A DNA stretch of 64,000 nt from DATKPE01 sp035524335 (GTDB taxonomy: Bacteria; Bacteroidota; Ignavibacteria; UBA10030; SZUA-254). Below, piece after piece: positions 1 through 9,148 of the stretch. How positions within the stretch are numbered: the stretch's first letter is position 1; each line of letters starts with the position of its first letter. Below the pieces are notes generated by a model. The model was not told where the DNA came from. It saw only the letters and a program-made list of their open reading frames with translations, and made no database searches. The stretch is taken from the NCBI GenBank assembly GCA_035524335.1, contig DATKPE010000029.1, positions 62,001 through 126,000 of the forward strand, in the 5' to 3' direction. The position numbers and the translations under genes were made by a program.

Positions 1-2796
1 GTCAGTTCGAGCGAAGGTGGTGCCGGTGAGGTTCCGGTAGACGGAAAGCGAATTTGAGCTTGCGTTGACGGTGCAGACGTCGATCTGCCCGTCGCCGTCC
101 AGGTCGCCGGTGGCCAGGAACCAGGGGAGCGTGCCGGTCGGAATATCCGTCCGTGATGAATAGCTTCCGTCCCCCGCCTGCAGGTAGAATGTCCAGTTGT
201 TGTCGGTGGAATTCGTGGACAGGAGATCGGGGCGGCCGTCGTTGTTGAGATCGGTGATCCCGACCCCGCGGGAGAGGGCTCCGAGGGGATAGCTGACCGG
301 AAGCGCCAGCGCTCCCCCGCCGGTATTCTGGAGAATTCCGACAGCCGAGGGAGTGCCGTTGCTGTTGATGACCGCCAGATCATTCCCGCCGTCGCCGTTC
401 AGGTCGGCGATCTGACCGGCCCACGGAAAGGCTCCCGCGCTGTACGGGACCGGAGTGCCGAGAGTTCCCCCGGTATTCAGCATCACGCTCGCGGCATTGT
501 GCGTGGAGAGGAGGCCGACCACATCAATCGCCCCCGATCCGCTGAGGTTGCCGACAGCAATGGTCGAGGGGGGTCCGCCGGCCGGATAATCGGTCCGTGA
601 GGAGAACCCGCCGGCGTGATCGTTGAGGAGTACGGTCACCGTCGACGCGCCGTTATCCGCGACGATGACGTCAAGGTAGCCGTCGTTGTTGATATCCGCC
701 AGGCTGATGCCGCGGGGAGTGGAGCCGGTGGGAAAATCGACTTTCCCCGCGAACGTCCCGTCGCCGTTATTCCTGAGTACGGAGATGGAGTTTGAGTTCG
801 CGTTCGCCGTAACGATGTCGATATGGCCGTCGTTGTCGACATCGCCGAGCGCCACGGCCCATGGCTGATTTCCGGTGCCGTAATCGACCCGCGGGGCGAA
901 CGTCCCTTCCGAGCGGCCCGCCGCGACGGTGAACTGCCAGGACCACGGCGTCATGGGAGTGTTTCCCGCGGTCAGGACATTCCGGGAAATATCGACGGTG
1001 ACAACTTCGCCCGGAGCGAACGGCGTCCCGGGCGTGATTGTCAGAATCGTGCCGCCTCCGCCGAACGCGATGCCGGCGTGATGATAGCCGCTGACCGATC
1101 CGCGCAGAAATACCGTGTTGGTGTCGAGAAACGTGGCAGGATTCATCGCGGTATCGAATGTCACCTGCATTGTCCCGGCCGGGGGAACGTTGTTCATGAA
1201 GGGAGCGGGAGAAACGGCTACGACATGGTGTTTGACCCGGTTGCCGAAATCCCTCCCGGTGAAATCCTTCGATCCGAACGAAACTGCCGCACTGTACGAT
1301 CCGCCTGGCGGCTCGGTTACCGAATAGCCGAAATTAGTCTGTTCATGTACGGTGTAGGTTCCGGGAAACAGGTTCGTGAAGGAATAATTCCCGTTGTTAT
1401 CCGTGACGGTGCTGAGGACGGACGGACCCGACAACTGCACAACCCATCCGGCGAGGGGAGGCTCTCCACCGTCCCGAACGCCGTTGCCGTTCAGATCGTC
1501 GTAGACCGTGCCGGTGATGGAACCGGGCTGAACGAGCAGATTGAGCGAAAGGTTCGAATCGCTGATGAACGCCCTGGTCTGCTGATAGAAGAGCGAGCTG
1601 TTAATCGTAACGCTCAGCGTCCTCGTCGTCGACGTATCCCCGGCGAAACGGTAGACATGATATGCACCGTTCGTCACCGAAAGGTCGTACTGTTCCCCGC
1701 TCGGAGAGATCTGGACCGTGCCGGAGGTGATCACCTGGCTGTTGAGTGAATCGATCACAAAGCCGCTGATTTCCGCAGTCGCCGGGGTGAGAATATAGAC
1801 GCCGTCGGGGTTGAAATCGCCGTGGGTGGCGGCCATGTACAGCTTCGTCGCGCCCTGCCGGTCGACTTTCAGATTCCAGAGCGAGTTGTACGGGGAGAAT
1901 CCCTGGGGCAAAGCGGCCCAGGTCGCCCCGGCGTCGGAGGTCCGGTAGACTGCCGTGGAATATTCCGAGAACGTCCCCGCATAAATCGTGTCGGGATGGA
2001 CGAGGTCGATATCCATCGACCACATCGAGATATTGTGGAGGGAGGTGAGGTTCCATGTTTCGCCCCCGTCGATCGATTTCCAGATTCCGGTCGCTGCCGG
2101 ATTTCCGGCATAGGCAGTCGCATACGCCACCAGCGGATTGCGGGGGTCGATGACCATTTTGGGAACCTCCTGGGAGCCGCCCGATTTCACCTGTTTCCAT
2201 GTCTTCCCGGTATCGATCGATTTGGAGATCGTGCCAGCGCCGGTTCCGGCATAGAGAATATTGGCGCTGTCGGGTCTGACCACCAGAGAGCAGAGATTTC
2301 CTGTCGTTCCCGCATGTCCCATGAACGTCCATGTCTGCCCGCGGTCGACCGAACGGAAGACCGACGCGTCGCCGAAATTGCCGGCGTACATCGTATCGGG
2401 ATGAACCGGATCGTATACGACGCTCTCCCCGTCGATGCCGTAATTGTTGAGGACCAGGGTGAACGTGGCGCCCCCGTTTGTGGAACGGTAAAGACCGTCG
2501 CTGAAATTGACGACAAAAATGGTCGACGTATCGTTCGGATGAACGATGATCTCCCGGGTTTCATACGGGATCGAGGCATTTACCAGCGACCAGCTTGCCC
2601 CGCCGTTCCGCGTGACATAGAGTCCGAGGTCGTTGCCCTGGCTGTATGCGGTATTGCCGTTGTAGGGATTGATTCCCACCGAGATACCGAGACCGTTGAA
2701 ATCTTTGTTCCAGACCGGAAACTGGGCAGGCAAACGGGAGGAGAACAAGAGAATAAAAATAAACACAACAGCAGAGAGACGCTGGAAAAATGACAT
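1..2796 (-). CDS. Exported BNR/SdrD-like/FG-GAP repeat protein, 3' end cut by window edge
   Basis: An open frame runs from ATG at 2796 through base 1 without a stop, so at least 932 residues are present and the C-terminus lies outside. Residues 1-25 form a signal peptide ending in LPAQ. Residues ~60-295 hold at least six Asp-box (BNR/sortilin-like) motifs such as NGGASW, DRGQTW, DTGKTW, DGGETW and DAGATW. Around residues 426-490 is an SdrD B-like module (DLNGNGVRDGGEPPLAG). Around 519-560 is an Ig-like Big_5 type segment (SPAPFMNNVPPAGTMQVTFD). From ~633 onward come FG-GAP/VCBS repeats (LGDVDNDGHIDIV, LADINNDGYLDVIV). This mosaic is typical of secreted or surface adhesive proteins of FCB bacteria. 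Many such proteins end in a type IX secretion sorting domain, but that end is not visible. Substrate and role are unknown. Confidence 0.9.
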   Translation of the reverse strand, partial: MSFFQRLSAVVFIFILLFSSRLPAQFPVWNKDFNGLGISVGINPYNGNTAYSQGNDLGLYVTRNGGASWSLVNASIPYETREIIVHPNDTSTIFVVNFSDGLYRSTNGGATFTLVLNNYGIDGESVVYDPVHPDTMYAGNFGDASVFRSVDRGQTWTFMGHAGTTGNLCSLVVRPDSANILYAGTGAGTISKSIDTGKTWKQVKSGGSQEVPKMVIDPRNPLVAYATAYAGNPAATGIWKSIDGGETWNLTSLHNISMWSMDIDLVHPDTIYAGTFSEYSTAVYRTSDAGATWAALPQGFSPYNSLWNLKVDRQGATKLYMAATHGDFNPDGVYILTPATAEISGFVIDSLNSQVITSGTVQISPSGEQYDLSVTNGAYHVYRFAGDTSTTRTLSVTINSSLFYQQTRAFISDSNLSLNLLVQPGSITGTVYDDLNGNGVRDGGEPPLAGWVVQLSGPSVLSTVTDNNGNYSFTNLFPGTYTVHEQTNFGYSVTEPPGGSYSAAVSFGSKDFTGRDFGNRVKHHVVAVSPAPFMNNVPPAGTMQVTFDTAMNPATFLDTNTVFLRGSVSGYHHAGIAFGGGGTILTITPGTPFAPGEVVTVDISRNVLTAGNTPMTPWSWQFTVAAGRSEGTFAPRVDYGTGNQPWAVALGDVDNDGHIDIVTANANSNSISVLRNNGDGTFAGKVDFPTGSTPRGISLADINNDGYLDVIVADNGASTVTVLLNDHAGGFSSRTDYPAGGPPSTIAVGNLSGSGAIDVVGLLSTHNAASVMLNTGGTLGTPVPYSAGAFPWAGQIADLNGDGGNDLAVINSNGTPSAVGILQNTGGGALALPVSYPLGALSRGVGITDLNNDGRPDLLSTNSTDNNWTFYLQAGDGSYSSRTDIPTGTLPWFLATGDLDGDGQIDVCTVNASSNSLSVYRNLTGTTFARTD

Positions 2797-2829
2797 GCAG
2801 ACCCCTCGGGAACGATGATGGATGATGTC

Positions 2830-2841
2830 GGCGTTAACGCC
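2830..2841. repeat. 12-bp perfect palindrome GGCGTTAACGCC
   Basis: The palindrome lies in the predicted leader of the FG-GAP protein, 34 bases before its ATG. Its 10-bp core GCGTTAACGC recurs at 25507-25516, just before the GWxTD gene. It could be an operator or a chance palindrome. Confidence 0.3.
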
Positions 2842-2853
2842 TTAATACTACAA

Positions 2854-2881
2854 AATTTAGCAGAAATTGACTGAATGTCAA
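2854..2881 (-). promoter_or_regulatory. Predicted promoter of the FG-GAP protein gene
   Basis: On the minus strand there is a perfect -35 TTGACA (2876-2881), a 16-bp spacer and a -10-like TAAATT (2854-2859). This places the start point near 2847 and gives a leader of about 50 bases to the ATG at 2796. It is inferred from sequence only. Confidence 0.5.
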
Positions 2882-2939
2882 GATGTGCTTATACATCCTT
2901 CCGTGAAGGTGCAGAATTCTTCAACGGTGGGGGAAAAAA

Positions 2940-4400
2940 TCAGTCGTCCCTGCCGGTTTTGGGGACAGGTCCGAGGACTTCGTCGACCGAAAGGATATGG
3001 ATGGGCGCCAGATGGAGGGAATCGAGTCCGGATTCTATCAGCGACCGGTCACCCACAATGACGATCGTGAGGGAATCGGGGACGACGCAGCGCATCGCCG
3101 CCGCCCTGACATTTTCCCCGCCGACCGAACGGATGCGGTCCGCGTACAAATTAAAGTAATCGTCCGGCAGGCCGTACGTCACCAGTTCGGAGAGGCGCGA
3201 TGTAATGCCGTCGACCGACTGGAAATTCTGCGGATAGCGGAGGGTGAGATAATTCTCCGCCCGCGAAAGTTCATCGGGCGTCACCGGATCCCGGATCGCC
3301 CGCAGTTCGAGAAGAAGGGCGGCGAGTGCCGGCGCAGTGACCGCGGTCTGAACGGCGGTCCTGACGACAAAGGGACCCGGAGAGAGCCGCGCTTCGAACG
3401 ATGAGGACGCCCCGTAGGTATATCCGTGCGTTTCCCGGAGGTCCTGATTGAGCCGGGAGGTGAATGACCCGCCAAGGATATCGTTCATGACCTGGACGGC
3501 AAAATAGTCCGGCGACTTCCGTTCGATCCCGATGGAGCCGGCCATGATCTCGGACTGTGCCGCACCCGGTTTATCGACAAGATAAATTGCGGTCGGCCGC
3601 CGATGCGGAGCCGGATATGGAACGCGCGGCGCGACTTTCCCCGGCGCCCAGCCCGAAAACAGCCGTTCCAGCTTCGGCAGTATGTCGTCCATCCTGATAT
3701 CGCCCACGACAAGAATTGTCGCATTGCCGGGCTGAAACCAAGAATCGTGAAAACTGCGGAGATCTGCGGTGGTGATGGCGCGTATGCTCGATTCCATTCC
3801 GGTGGTCGGCCGTCCGTACGGATGATCCGGACCGAAAACCGTGACGTGAAACAGCACGGATGCGATCGCGGAGGGGTCGTCGTGCCACTGCGCGATGGAA
3901 GTCAGCAGTTCGGTCCGCTTCCTGCCGAGTTCCTCCTCCGGGAACCGGGGGGAAAGGACCATGTCGCGGAGCAGGACGAGACCCGAATCGAGATGGGCGG
4001 AGACGGTATGGAGGGATGCGCCGCTCGTATGCCATCCTGCGTAGGCGGTGAGCGTCGCACCGAGGAAATCGACCGCATCAGCGAACGCGAGCGCATCCCG
4101 CCCGCCTGCGCCTTCCTGCATCATCGTCGCGGTAAGGCTGGCAACCCCCGCCTTGCCCGGCGGGTCCTCAGCGACTCCCCCTTTGACGGCAACCTCGATC
4201 TGCACGAGCGGAAGATTGTGTTTTTCGAGGAGGACCACAGGGATGCCGCCGGAGAGGGTCGCATGCTGAACCGCCGGCAGATGCAGTTCGGGCAATGGAC
4301 CCGGAGGAGGGGGAGCGCTTCTGTCGGGCTTCTGGCCGGGAGCGGATCCACACACTACCAGAATGCCGGCGGCGGCGATCAGCAGTCTCCAGGAAATCAT
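2940..4400 (-). CDS. M16 family peptidase-like protein, non-catalytic partner
   Basis: A 486-residue exported protein of the pitrilysin/processing-peptidase fold. The signal peptide follows MISWRLLIAAAG. The N-terminal half has the M16 fold but no HxxEH zinc motif: the equivalent helix reads ASLTATMMQEGAG. The C-terminal half keeps the motif TSRLNQDLRETHGYTYGA, usual in the substrate-binding partner of M16 heterodimers. The start at 4400 is chosen because the stop of the catalytic gene (4402-4404) lies 1 base upstream and a GGGGGAAG Shine-Dalgarno precedes it; a longer frame begins at 4433 but overlaps that gene. Known M16 pairs (MPP alpha/beta, PqqF-like) combine one active and one inactive subunit, so this is probably the inactive half. 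The peptide substrate is unknown. Confidence 0.88.
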   Translation of the reverse strand: MISWRLLIAAAGILVVCGSAPGQKPDRSAPPPPGPLPELHLPAVQHATLSGGIPVVLLEKHNLPLVQIEVAVKGGVAEDPPGKAGVASLTATMMQEGAGGRDALAFADAVDFLGATLTAYAGWHTSGASLHTVSAHLDSGLVLLRDMVLSPRFPEEELGRKRTELLTSIAQWHDDPSAIASVLFHVTVFGPDHPYGRPTTGMESSIRAITTADLRSFHDSWFQPGNATILVVGDIRMDDILPKLERLFSGWAPGKVAPRVPYPAPHRRPTAIYLVDKPGAAQSEIMAGSIGIERKSPDYFAVQVMNDILGGSFTSRLNQDLRETHGYTYGASSSFEARLSPGPFVVRTAVQTAVTAPALAALLLELRAIRDPVTPDELSRAENYLTLRYPQNFQSVDGITSRLSELVTYGLPDDYFNLYADRIRSVGGENVRAAAMRCVVPDSLTIVIVGDRSLIESGLDSLHLAPIHILSVDEVLGPVPKTGRDD

Positions 4401-4401
4401 C

Positions 4402-5781
4402 CTACTTCCCCCCTTCCGGTGGTTCCGCGGCAAGGTCCTTCCGGCCGGCGGGAACGACGCTCAGCACGACCCGAACCGCCGGGTCGAGATATTTTTTTGC
4501 CGCCGCAGAAATACCGTCAGGGTCGAGCTTTCCGTATCGGCCGAGATCCTCCGCGAAATAATCCGGATTGCCGGTTGCGGTGAAGTACGCGTTGAGCTGA
4601 TCCGCACGATCATACATCCGTTCCATCCGGTCGACGAACGATGCCTGGATGGTATTCACCGCCCGAGCGATCTCGCGCCGGTCGGGTAAAATCCCCGACA
4701 AATTCCCGAGTTCGGCGTCGATGATCCGTTCCAGTTCTCCGAGGGTGTGCCCCTCGCGTGCCGTCGCGACGATGTAAAATTTCGAAGAGAGCTCATTTTC
4801 CTCCTGAAACGCGGTGACGTCCTGGGCGATGCGGAGGTCGTACACGAGGCGCCGGTACAGACGTGAGTTTTTCCCTCCGGCGAGAATGAGCGACAGGACA
4901 TTGAGCTCGGCGTTTCCGGGAGCAAACTGGGCCGGGGTGGCCCATGCCATATACAGCCGCGGGAGCTGTACGCGGTCTTCGGCGACAAGGCGGCGTTCAG
5001 AGGTCAGACGCGGAAGTGGAGCATTCAACGGCTGTACGGGAGGGCCGGCCGGGACGTCGGAAAACCAGCGGGTGACCGCCTTCCGGGCTTCCTCCGGATT
5101 GATATCGCCTGCTATGACGAGGCTGGCATTCGACGGGATGTAGTATCGCCGGAAAAATCCGACGACGTCGTCGTACGTCGCGGCGGTCAGGTCGTCCATC
5201 GATCCGATCACCGGAGAATGGTAGGGATGCCCGGGGGGGAACAGGTTTTCGTCCAGCAGAAGCCACGCTTCGCCGTACGGCTGATTTTCGTACGTTTCCC
5301 TCCTCTCGTTTTTCACCACATCGCGCTGTATATCCACTTTCGCCGGGGTCATGGAATCGACCAGGAACGCCATCCGGTCCGATTCGAGGAACAGGGTGAG
5401 GTCGAGCGCATTCGAAGGCGCTGATTCAAAATAATTGGTTCGATCCACCGACGTGGAAGCATTGTTGTCCCCGCCCGCGGCTTCGAGCCATTCATCAAAT
5501 CTGCCCAGGGGAACATGGCCGGAACCTTCAAACATCAGATGTTCGAACAGATGCGCCAGGCCGGTGCGTCCCGCACGTTCCCGGGCCGATCCGACATGGT
5601 ACCAGAGGTTGACGCCGATAACCGGGACGGTGTGATCCTCGTGCAGTATGACGTGCAGGCCGTTGGGCAGGTCGAACATGCGGCACGGCATGGAAAGCTG
5701 GGCTCTGAGGGAGAGCGGCGAAGCGGCAAGAACGGCCGCCACCGTAAGAAGGCGGAGAAACCGACAGGCGCGCCGTTTCAT
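4402..5781 (-). CDS. Exported M16 zinc peptidase, catalytic subunit
   Basis: 459 residues with a signal peptide (ends SLRAQ, ~residue 28). The inverted zinc motif HLFEH (H77, E80, H81) is intact, and the distal Glu ligand is E159 in VVKNERRETYENQPYG, at the ~77-residue spacing expected for M16. Two M16 halves are recognisable. The gene sits directly upstream of the non-catalytic M16 gene with one base between them, so the two are almost certainly co-translated and form a periplasmic heterodimer. It follows nuoI after 48 bases. Such pairs degrade or process peptides; the substrate cannot be deduced. Confidence 0.93.
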   Translation of the reverse strand: MKRRACRFLRLLTVAAVLAASPLSLRAQLSMPCRMFDLPNGLHVILHEDHTVPVIGVNLWYHVGSARERAGRTGLAHLFEHLMFEGSGHVPLGRFDEWLEAAGGDNNASTSVDRTNYFESAPSNALDLTLFLESDRMAFLVDSMTPAKVDIQRDVVKNERRETYENQPYGEAWLLLDENLFPPGHPYHSPVIGSMDDLTAATYDDVVGFFRRYYIPSNASLVIAGDINPEEARKAVTRWFSDVPAGPPVQPLNAPLPRLTSERRLVAEDRVQLPRLYMAWATPAQFAPGNAELNVLSLILAGGKNSRLYRRLVYDLRIAQDVTAFQEENELSSKFYIVATAREGHTLGELERIIDAELGNLSGILPDRREIARAVNTIQASFVDRMERMYDRADQLNAYFTATGNPDYFAEDLGRYGKLDPDGISAAAKKYLDPAVRVVLSVVPAGRKDLAAEPPEGGK

Positions 5782-5829
5782 ATGCCCGCGGTGCCTGTCA
5801 GTCCCGGAAAAGATCGTGGGGAAAATGCA

Positions 5830-6336
5830 TCAGCGGTTTTTTCTCAGATACTCCAGCCGCGGTGCAAGGGTCTGTGCGGAGGTGAGCAGTTTCTCCTTAC
5901 CGAACACCGCATCCTCCTGATGGGTGAAGGTGAGCTCGTACTCGTTGCTCATGACGATCGCTTCTTCGGGGCAGACCTCCTCGCAGAATCCGCAGAAGAT
6001 GCACCGAAGCATGTTGATCTCGAACTTGACCGGATAGCGTTCCTTCCAGAGTTCCGTTTCGGATCCCTGGACTTCGATGGCGAGAGCCGGGCAGACCCGG
6101 GCGCAGAGTCCGCAGGCCACACAGCGCTCGACGCCCTTTTCCTCCACAAGAACCGGGCGGCCGCGGAACGAGGCGGGCGGATCCCACCGTTCCTCGGGGT
6201 ACTGCCGGGTGAACTTCGGCCGGAACACCTGCGAGAGAGTCAGAAAAAGGCCGTGCACGATCTGGGGGATGTAGATTTTATCCCAGATCGAAAGATCCTT
6301 TGCGTGAATGATCGGCAGATGATGTTCGGAACTCAT
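5830..6336 (-). CDS. nuoI: NADH-quinone oxidoreductase subunit I
   Basis: A 168-residue ferredoxin-type subunit of respiratory complex I, carrying electrons in the peripheral arm towards quinone. Two complete [4Fe-4S] motifs are present: C72VACGLCARVC82 and C112IFCGFCEEVC122 (each CxxCxxCxxxC). The start at 6336 (MSSEHHLPII) is preferred over an upstream in-frame ATG at 6414, because the longer form would run into nuoH and add unrelated sequence. It follows nuoH after 40 bases. No nuoJKLMN follows; the next genes are an M16 peptidase pair, so the rest of complex I must be encoded elsewhere. Confidence 0.95.
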   Translation of the reverse strand: MSSEHHLPIIHAKDLSIWDKIYIPQIVHGLFLTLSQVFRPKFTRQYPEERWDPPASFRGRPVLVEEKGVERCVACGLCARVCPALAIEVQGSETELWKERYPVKFEINMLRCIFCGFCEEVCPEEAIVMSNEYELTFTHQEDAVFGKEKLLTSAQTLAPRLEYLRKNR

Positions 6337-6376
6337 AAGGCCCTTTCTGACCGGATGATATGGAACGATGCAATCC

Positions 6377-7390
6377 TCATGATGCAAGAAGAACGATGCC
6401 GGTGAGAAACACATTCAGCAGGGAAACCGGGAGCATCACCTTCCACCCCAGGTTCATCAGCTGATCGTACCGGAATCTCGGTATCGTCCAGCGGATGACG
6501 ATGAAGAAGAGAATCAACAGTGCGACCTTCAGACAGAATGCCCCGACCTGCAGAAGGGAAACGACGATCGGGGAAAAGCCGAAGGCGTGCACGAACGGCA
6601 GCTGCCAGCCGCCGAGGTACAGCGTCGTGATGATCGCGCTCGAGGTCACCATGTTCGCATATTCGGCAAGAAAAAAGAGCCCGAATTTCAGCCCGCTGTA
6701 TTCGGTGTGATATCCTCCCACCAGCTCCGGTTCCGCCTCCGGAAGATCGAATGGGAGACGGTTGGTCTCCGCAAACGCCGCGACCACGAACGTGACGAAT
6801 CCCAGCGGCTGGAGAACAATGTTCCACCGCCATCCCTCCTGCGCCGCGACGATCCTGTCAAGCTGAAGACTGCCCGCAATCATGACCACCCCGATGACCG
6901 ACAGGCCCATCGCAAGTTCATAGCTGATCATCTGGGCGGAGGAACGCATACCGCCGAGGAGCGAATATTTGTTGTTGGACGACCATCCGCTGAGCGTGAT
7001 GCCGTACACCCCGACCGAGGTCAGCGCAAGGATGAACAGAATCCCGATGTTCACATCGGCGATCTGGAGTTTGATGTCGCGGCCGAAGAGGGCGATGTGA
7101 TCGCCAAACGGCACGACGGCAAAGGTCGTCATCGCGATGACGATCGAGATGATCGGCGCGAGATCGTGCACAAACCGGTCCGCCGGATTCGGCACGATGT
7201 CCTCCTTCATCACAAGCTTGACGACGTCGGCGAGCGGCTGGAGAAGACCCTGCCAGCCGACCCGGTTCGGGCCTATCCTGTTCTGGATCGCCGCGGCAAC
7301 CCGGCGCTCGACGAGCACGACATACGCCACGACGCCGAGCAGGACGCCCAGCACCAGAACCACCTTTCCGCAGGAGATGATCGTTTCCAT
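6377..7390 (-). CDS. nuoH: NADH-quinone oxidoreductase subunit H
   Basis: A 337-residue polytopic subunit of complex I that links the peripheral arm to the membrane arm at the quinone site. Family motifs include ERRVAAAIQNRIGPNRVG near the N-terminus and AETNRLPFDLPEAEPELVGG in the quinone-site loop. About eight hydrophobic helices are visible. The start at 7390 (METIISCGKV) is chosen because it overlaps the nuoG stop by one base (TAATG), a translational-coupling arrangement; the same frame is open further upstream inside nuoG, but that extension is spurious. Only nuoG, nuoH and nuoI are present here. Confidence 0.96.
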   Translation of the reverse strand: METIISCGKVVLVLGVLLGVVAYVVLVERRVAAAIQNRIGPNRVGWQGLLQPLADVVKLVMKEDIVPNPADRFVHDLAPIISIVIAMTTFAVVPFGDHIALFGRDIKLQIADVNIGILFILALTSVGVYGITLSGWSSNNKYSLLGGMRSSAQMISYELAMGLSVIGVVMIAGSLQLDRIVAAQEGWRWNIVLQPLGFVTFVVAAFAETNRLPFDLPEAEPELVGGYHTEYSGLKFGLFFLAEYANMVTSSAIITTLYLGGWQLPFVHAFGFSPIVVSLLQVGAFCLKVALLILFFIVIRWTIPRFRYDQLMNLGWKVMLPVSLLNVFLTGIVLLAS

Positions 7391-9078
7391 TATCGTTTCA
7401 GACTGCTGACTGTGACTGTCGGTTTTTTCACGGCTGTTCCCTTCGAACCGATCCTGAGGTAGGACATCCCCCTGAAGAATTCCCTGGTCGAGGCGATTTC
7501 GGTGAAAACTTCCTCCGCTGTTGCGTAGCGCCATTTCGCGCCGAGCGCGTTCGCGACTCCGAGACAGATCCGCCACGTCGGGCGCGCATCCCGCCGCGGT
7601 CCCTTCATCCACCGGTCGTTCGGAGCGCCGAACCTGTCGAGCCGGCTCATCGAGAAGCCGTCCATCGACCGCTCCTGCTCGAGGGTTGCCACGGCCGGCC
7701 TGATCCGTTGGACATGGCCGTCGCAGTTGACCATCGTGCCGTTCTTCTCCGCATAGGTCGCGGAGGCCAGCACGACATCGGCAAGCGCCGTGAGGGCGTT
7801 ATGATTGCCGGCGTGCACAACGAGAAAATCGACTTTTGCCAGCGCTTCCAGAACCGCGGGATCGGTCGCGAGCATCTCATCGATGACGTAAACCGCCTTG
7901 ATCGTGCCTTCGCGGATCCCGTTCAGAATACCATCAAAACTGCCGGTCGGATCGTCCGGTACCGCGCCGACCTCCACAACGCCCGCGCTGTTGGGCGTCT
8001 TGTCCGCGTGGACCAGAAGTGCATCGGCACTGCCGGGATCGGTGTAGCGTCGGAAATCGACTTTCCGGGTCCCGAGATGAGAGAGCAGTCTGCCGAACAG
8101 GTAATTATCCTCGTTCGTCGCAAAGGGGGATGCTATTCCCGCAATTTCGTATTTCTTGTACCCTTTCAGACCGACGGCAACGGCCGAGAGCGCTTCGTCC
8201 CAGCCGACCTCCACCAGCTCCCGTTCTCGCCGGATCATCGGGCTCTTCACCCGTGAGGCATCGTTGACGGAGGGAAAGGTGTTCAGCCTGCCGTGATCGC
8301 ACATCCAGTAGTCGTTCACCGACGGGTTGTGCCGGGGTGTGAGACGGAGGATCTCGTTGTTCCTCACCCACATCTTGATGTTGCATCCCCGGGCACAACC
8401 GACACAGAGCGTGTCGGTGGAGGACATCTCCCAGACGCGCGATCTGAACCGGAAATCCCTGCTCGTCAGAGCGCCGACCGGACAGATATCGATCGTGTTC
8501 ATCGAATACGGATTATCCAGCTCGGTCCCGGGAAAGGTGGTGAGTTCGACATGATCGCCCCGCTTGGTGAAGACGAGCTGGGGCTTTTTTGCAATCTCGT
8601 CGCAGAACCGGATGCACCTGGAGCACATGATGCAGCGTTCCGTATCCAGCATAACGCGCGGGCCGAGCGGCACCCGCTTGGGTTTCCGGTTTTTTGCGAA
8701 ATCGAACCGGCTCACCCCTTCGCTGTAAGTGTAGGCGTAATCCTGCAGTTTGCACTCTCCCGCCTCGTCGCAGATCGGGCAGTCAAGAGGATGGTTGATC
8801 AGGAGAAATTCCATGACGGCCTGGCGGGCGTTGATCACCTTCGGTGAATCGGTGTGCACGATCATCCCGTCGCCGACCTGGGTCGAGCAGGCGATCGCGA
8901 GCTTGGGCATCTTCTCCACTTCCACGAGGCAGATGCGGCAGTTGCCCGCGACGGAAAGCTTCGGATGCCAGCAGAAATGCGGTATCTGCATCCCGTTTTC
9001 CAGCGCGGCCTGAATGATCGTCTTTCCGGTTTCGGCTTCGATCTGTTTTCCGTCTATCGTTATCTTTGGCATTGACAC
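7390..9078 (-). CDS. nuoG: NADH-quinone oxidoreductase subunit G, short form
   Basis: A 562-residue iron-sulfur subunit of complex I. The [2Fe-2S] ligands are C36, C47, C50 and C64. The His-Cys3 cluster is H96, C100, C103, C109. A [4Fe-4S] site begins C149IMCSRC. A further CxxCxxxC-x27-C motif (CVGCARGC ... WMC) matches the extra N7 cluster known from E. coli and Thermus. The molybdopterin-oxidoreductase-like domain is abbreviated: E. coli NuoG is about 900 residues. Translation may begin at GTG 9078 (used here) or at ATG 9072 (MPKITIDGK); a GGA-containing purine stretch suits either. It heads the trio nuoG-nuoH-nuoI. Confidence 0.93.
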   Translation of the reverse strand: MSMPKITIDGKQIEAETGKTIIQAALENGMQIPHFCWHPKLSVAGNCRICLVEVEKMPKLAIACSTQVGDGMIVHTDSPKVINARQAVMEFLLINHPLDCPICDEAGECKLQDYAYTYSEGVSRFDFAKNRKPKRVPLGPRVMLDTERCIMCSRCIRFCDEIAKKPQLVFTKRGDHVELTTFPGTELDNPYSMNTIDICPVGALTSRDFRFRSRVWEMSSTDTLCVGCARGCNIKMWVRNNEILRLTPRHNPSVNDYWMCDHGRLNTFPSVNDASRVKSPMIRRERELVEVGWDEALSAVAVGLKGYKKYEIAGIASPFATNEDNYLFGRLLSHLGTRKVDFRRYTDPGSADALLVHADKTPNSAGVVEVGAVPDDPTGSFDGILNGIREGTIKAVYVIDEMLATDPAVLEALAKVDFLVVHAGNHNALTALADVVLASATYAEKNGTMVNCDGHVQRIRPAVATLEQERSMDGFSMSRLDRFGAPNDRWMKGPRRDARPTWRICLGVANALGAKWRYATAEEVFTEIASTREFFRGMSYLRIGSKGTAVKKPTVTVSSLKR

Positions 9079-9148
9079 TCTGTCCGTCTGATGTTCACCT
9101 GGTTCATGTCCTGCGGGATGACAGCTGTTCCGCGGTCCTCAATGTGCG

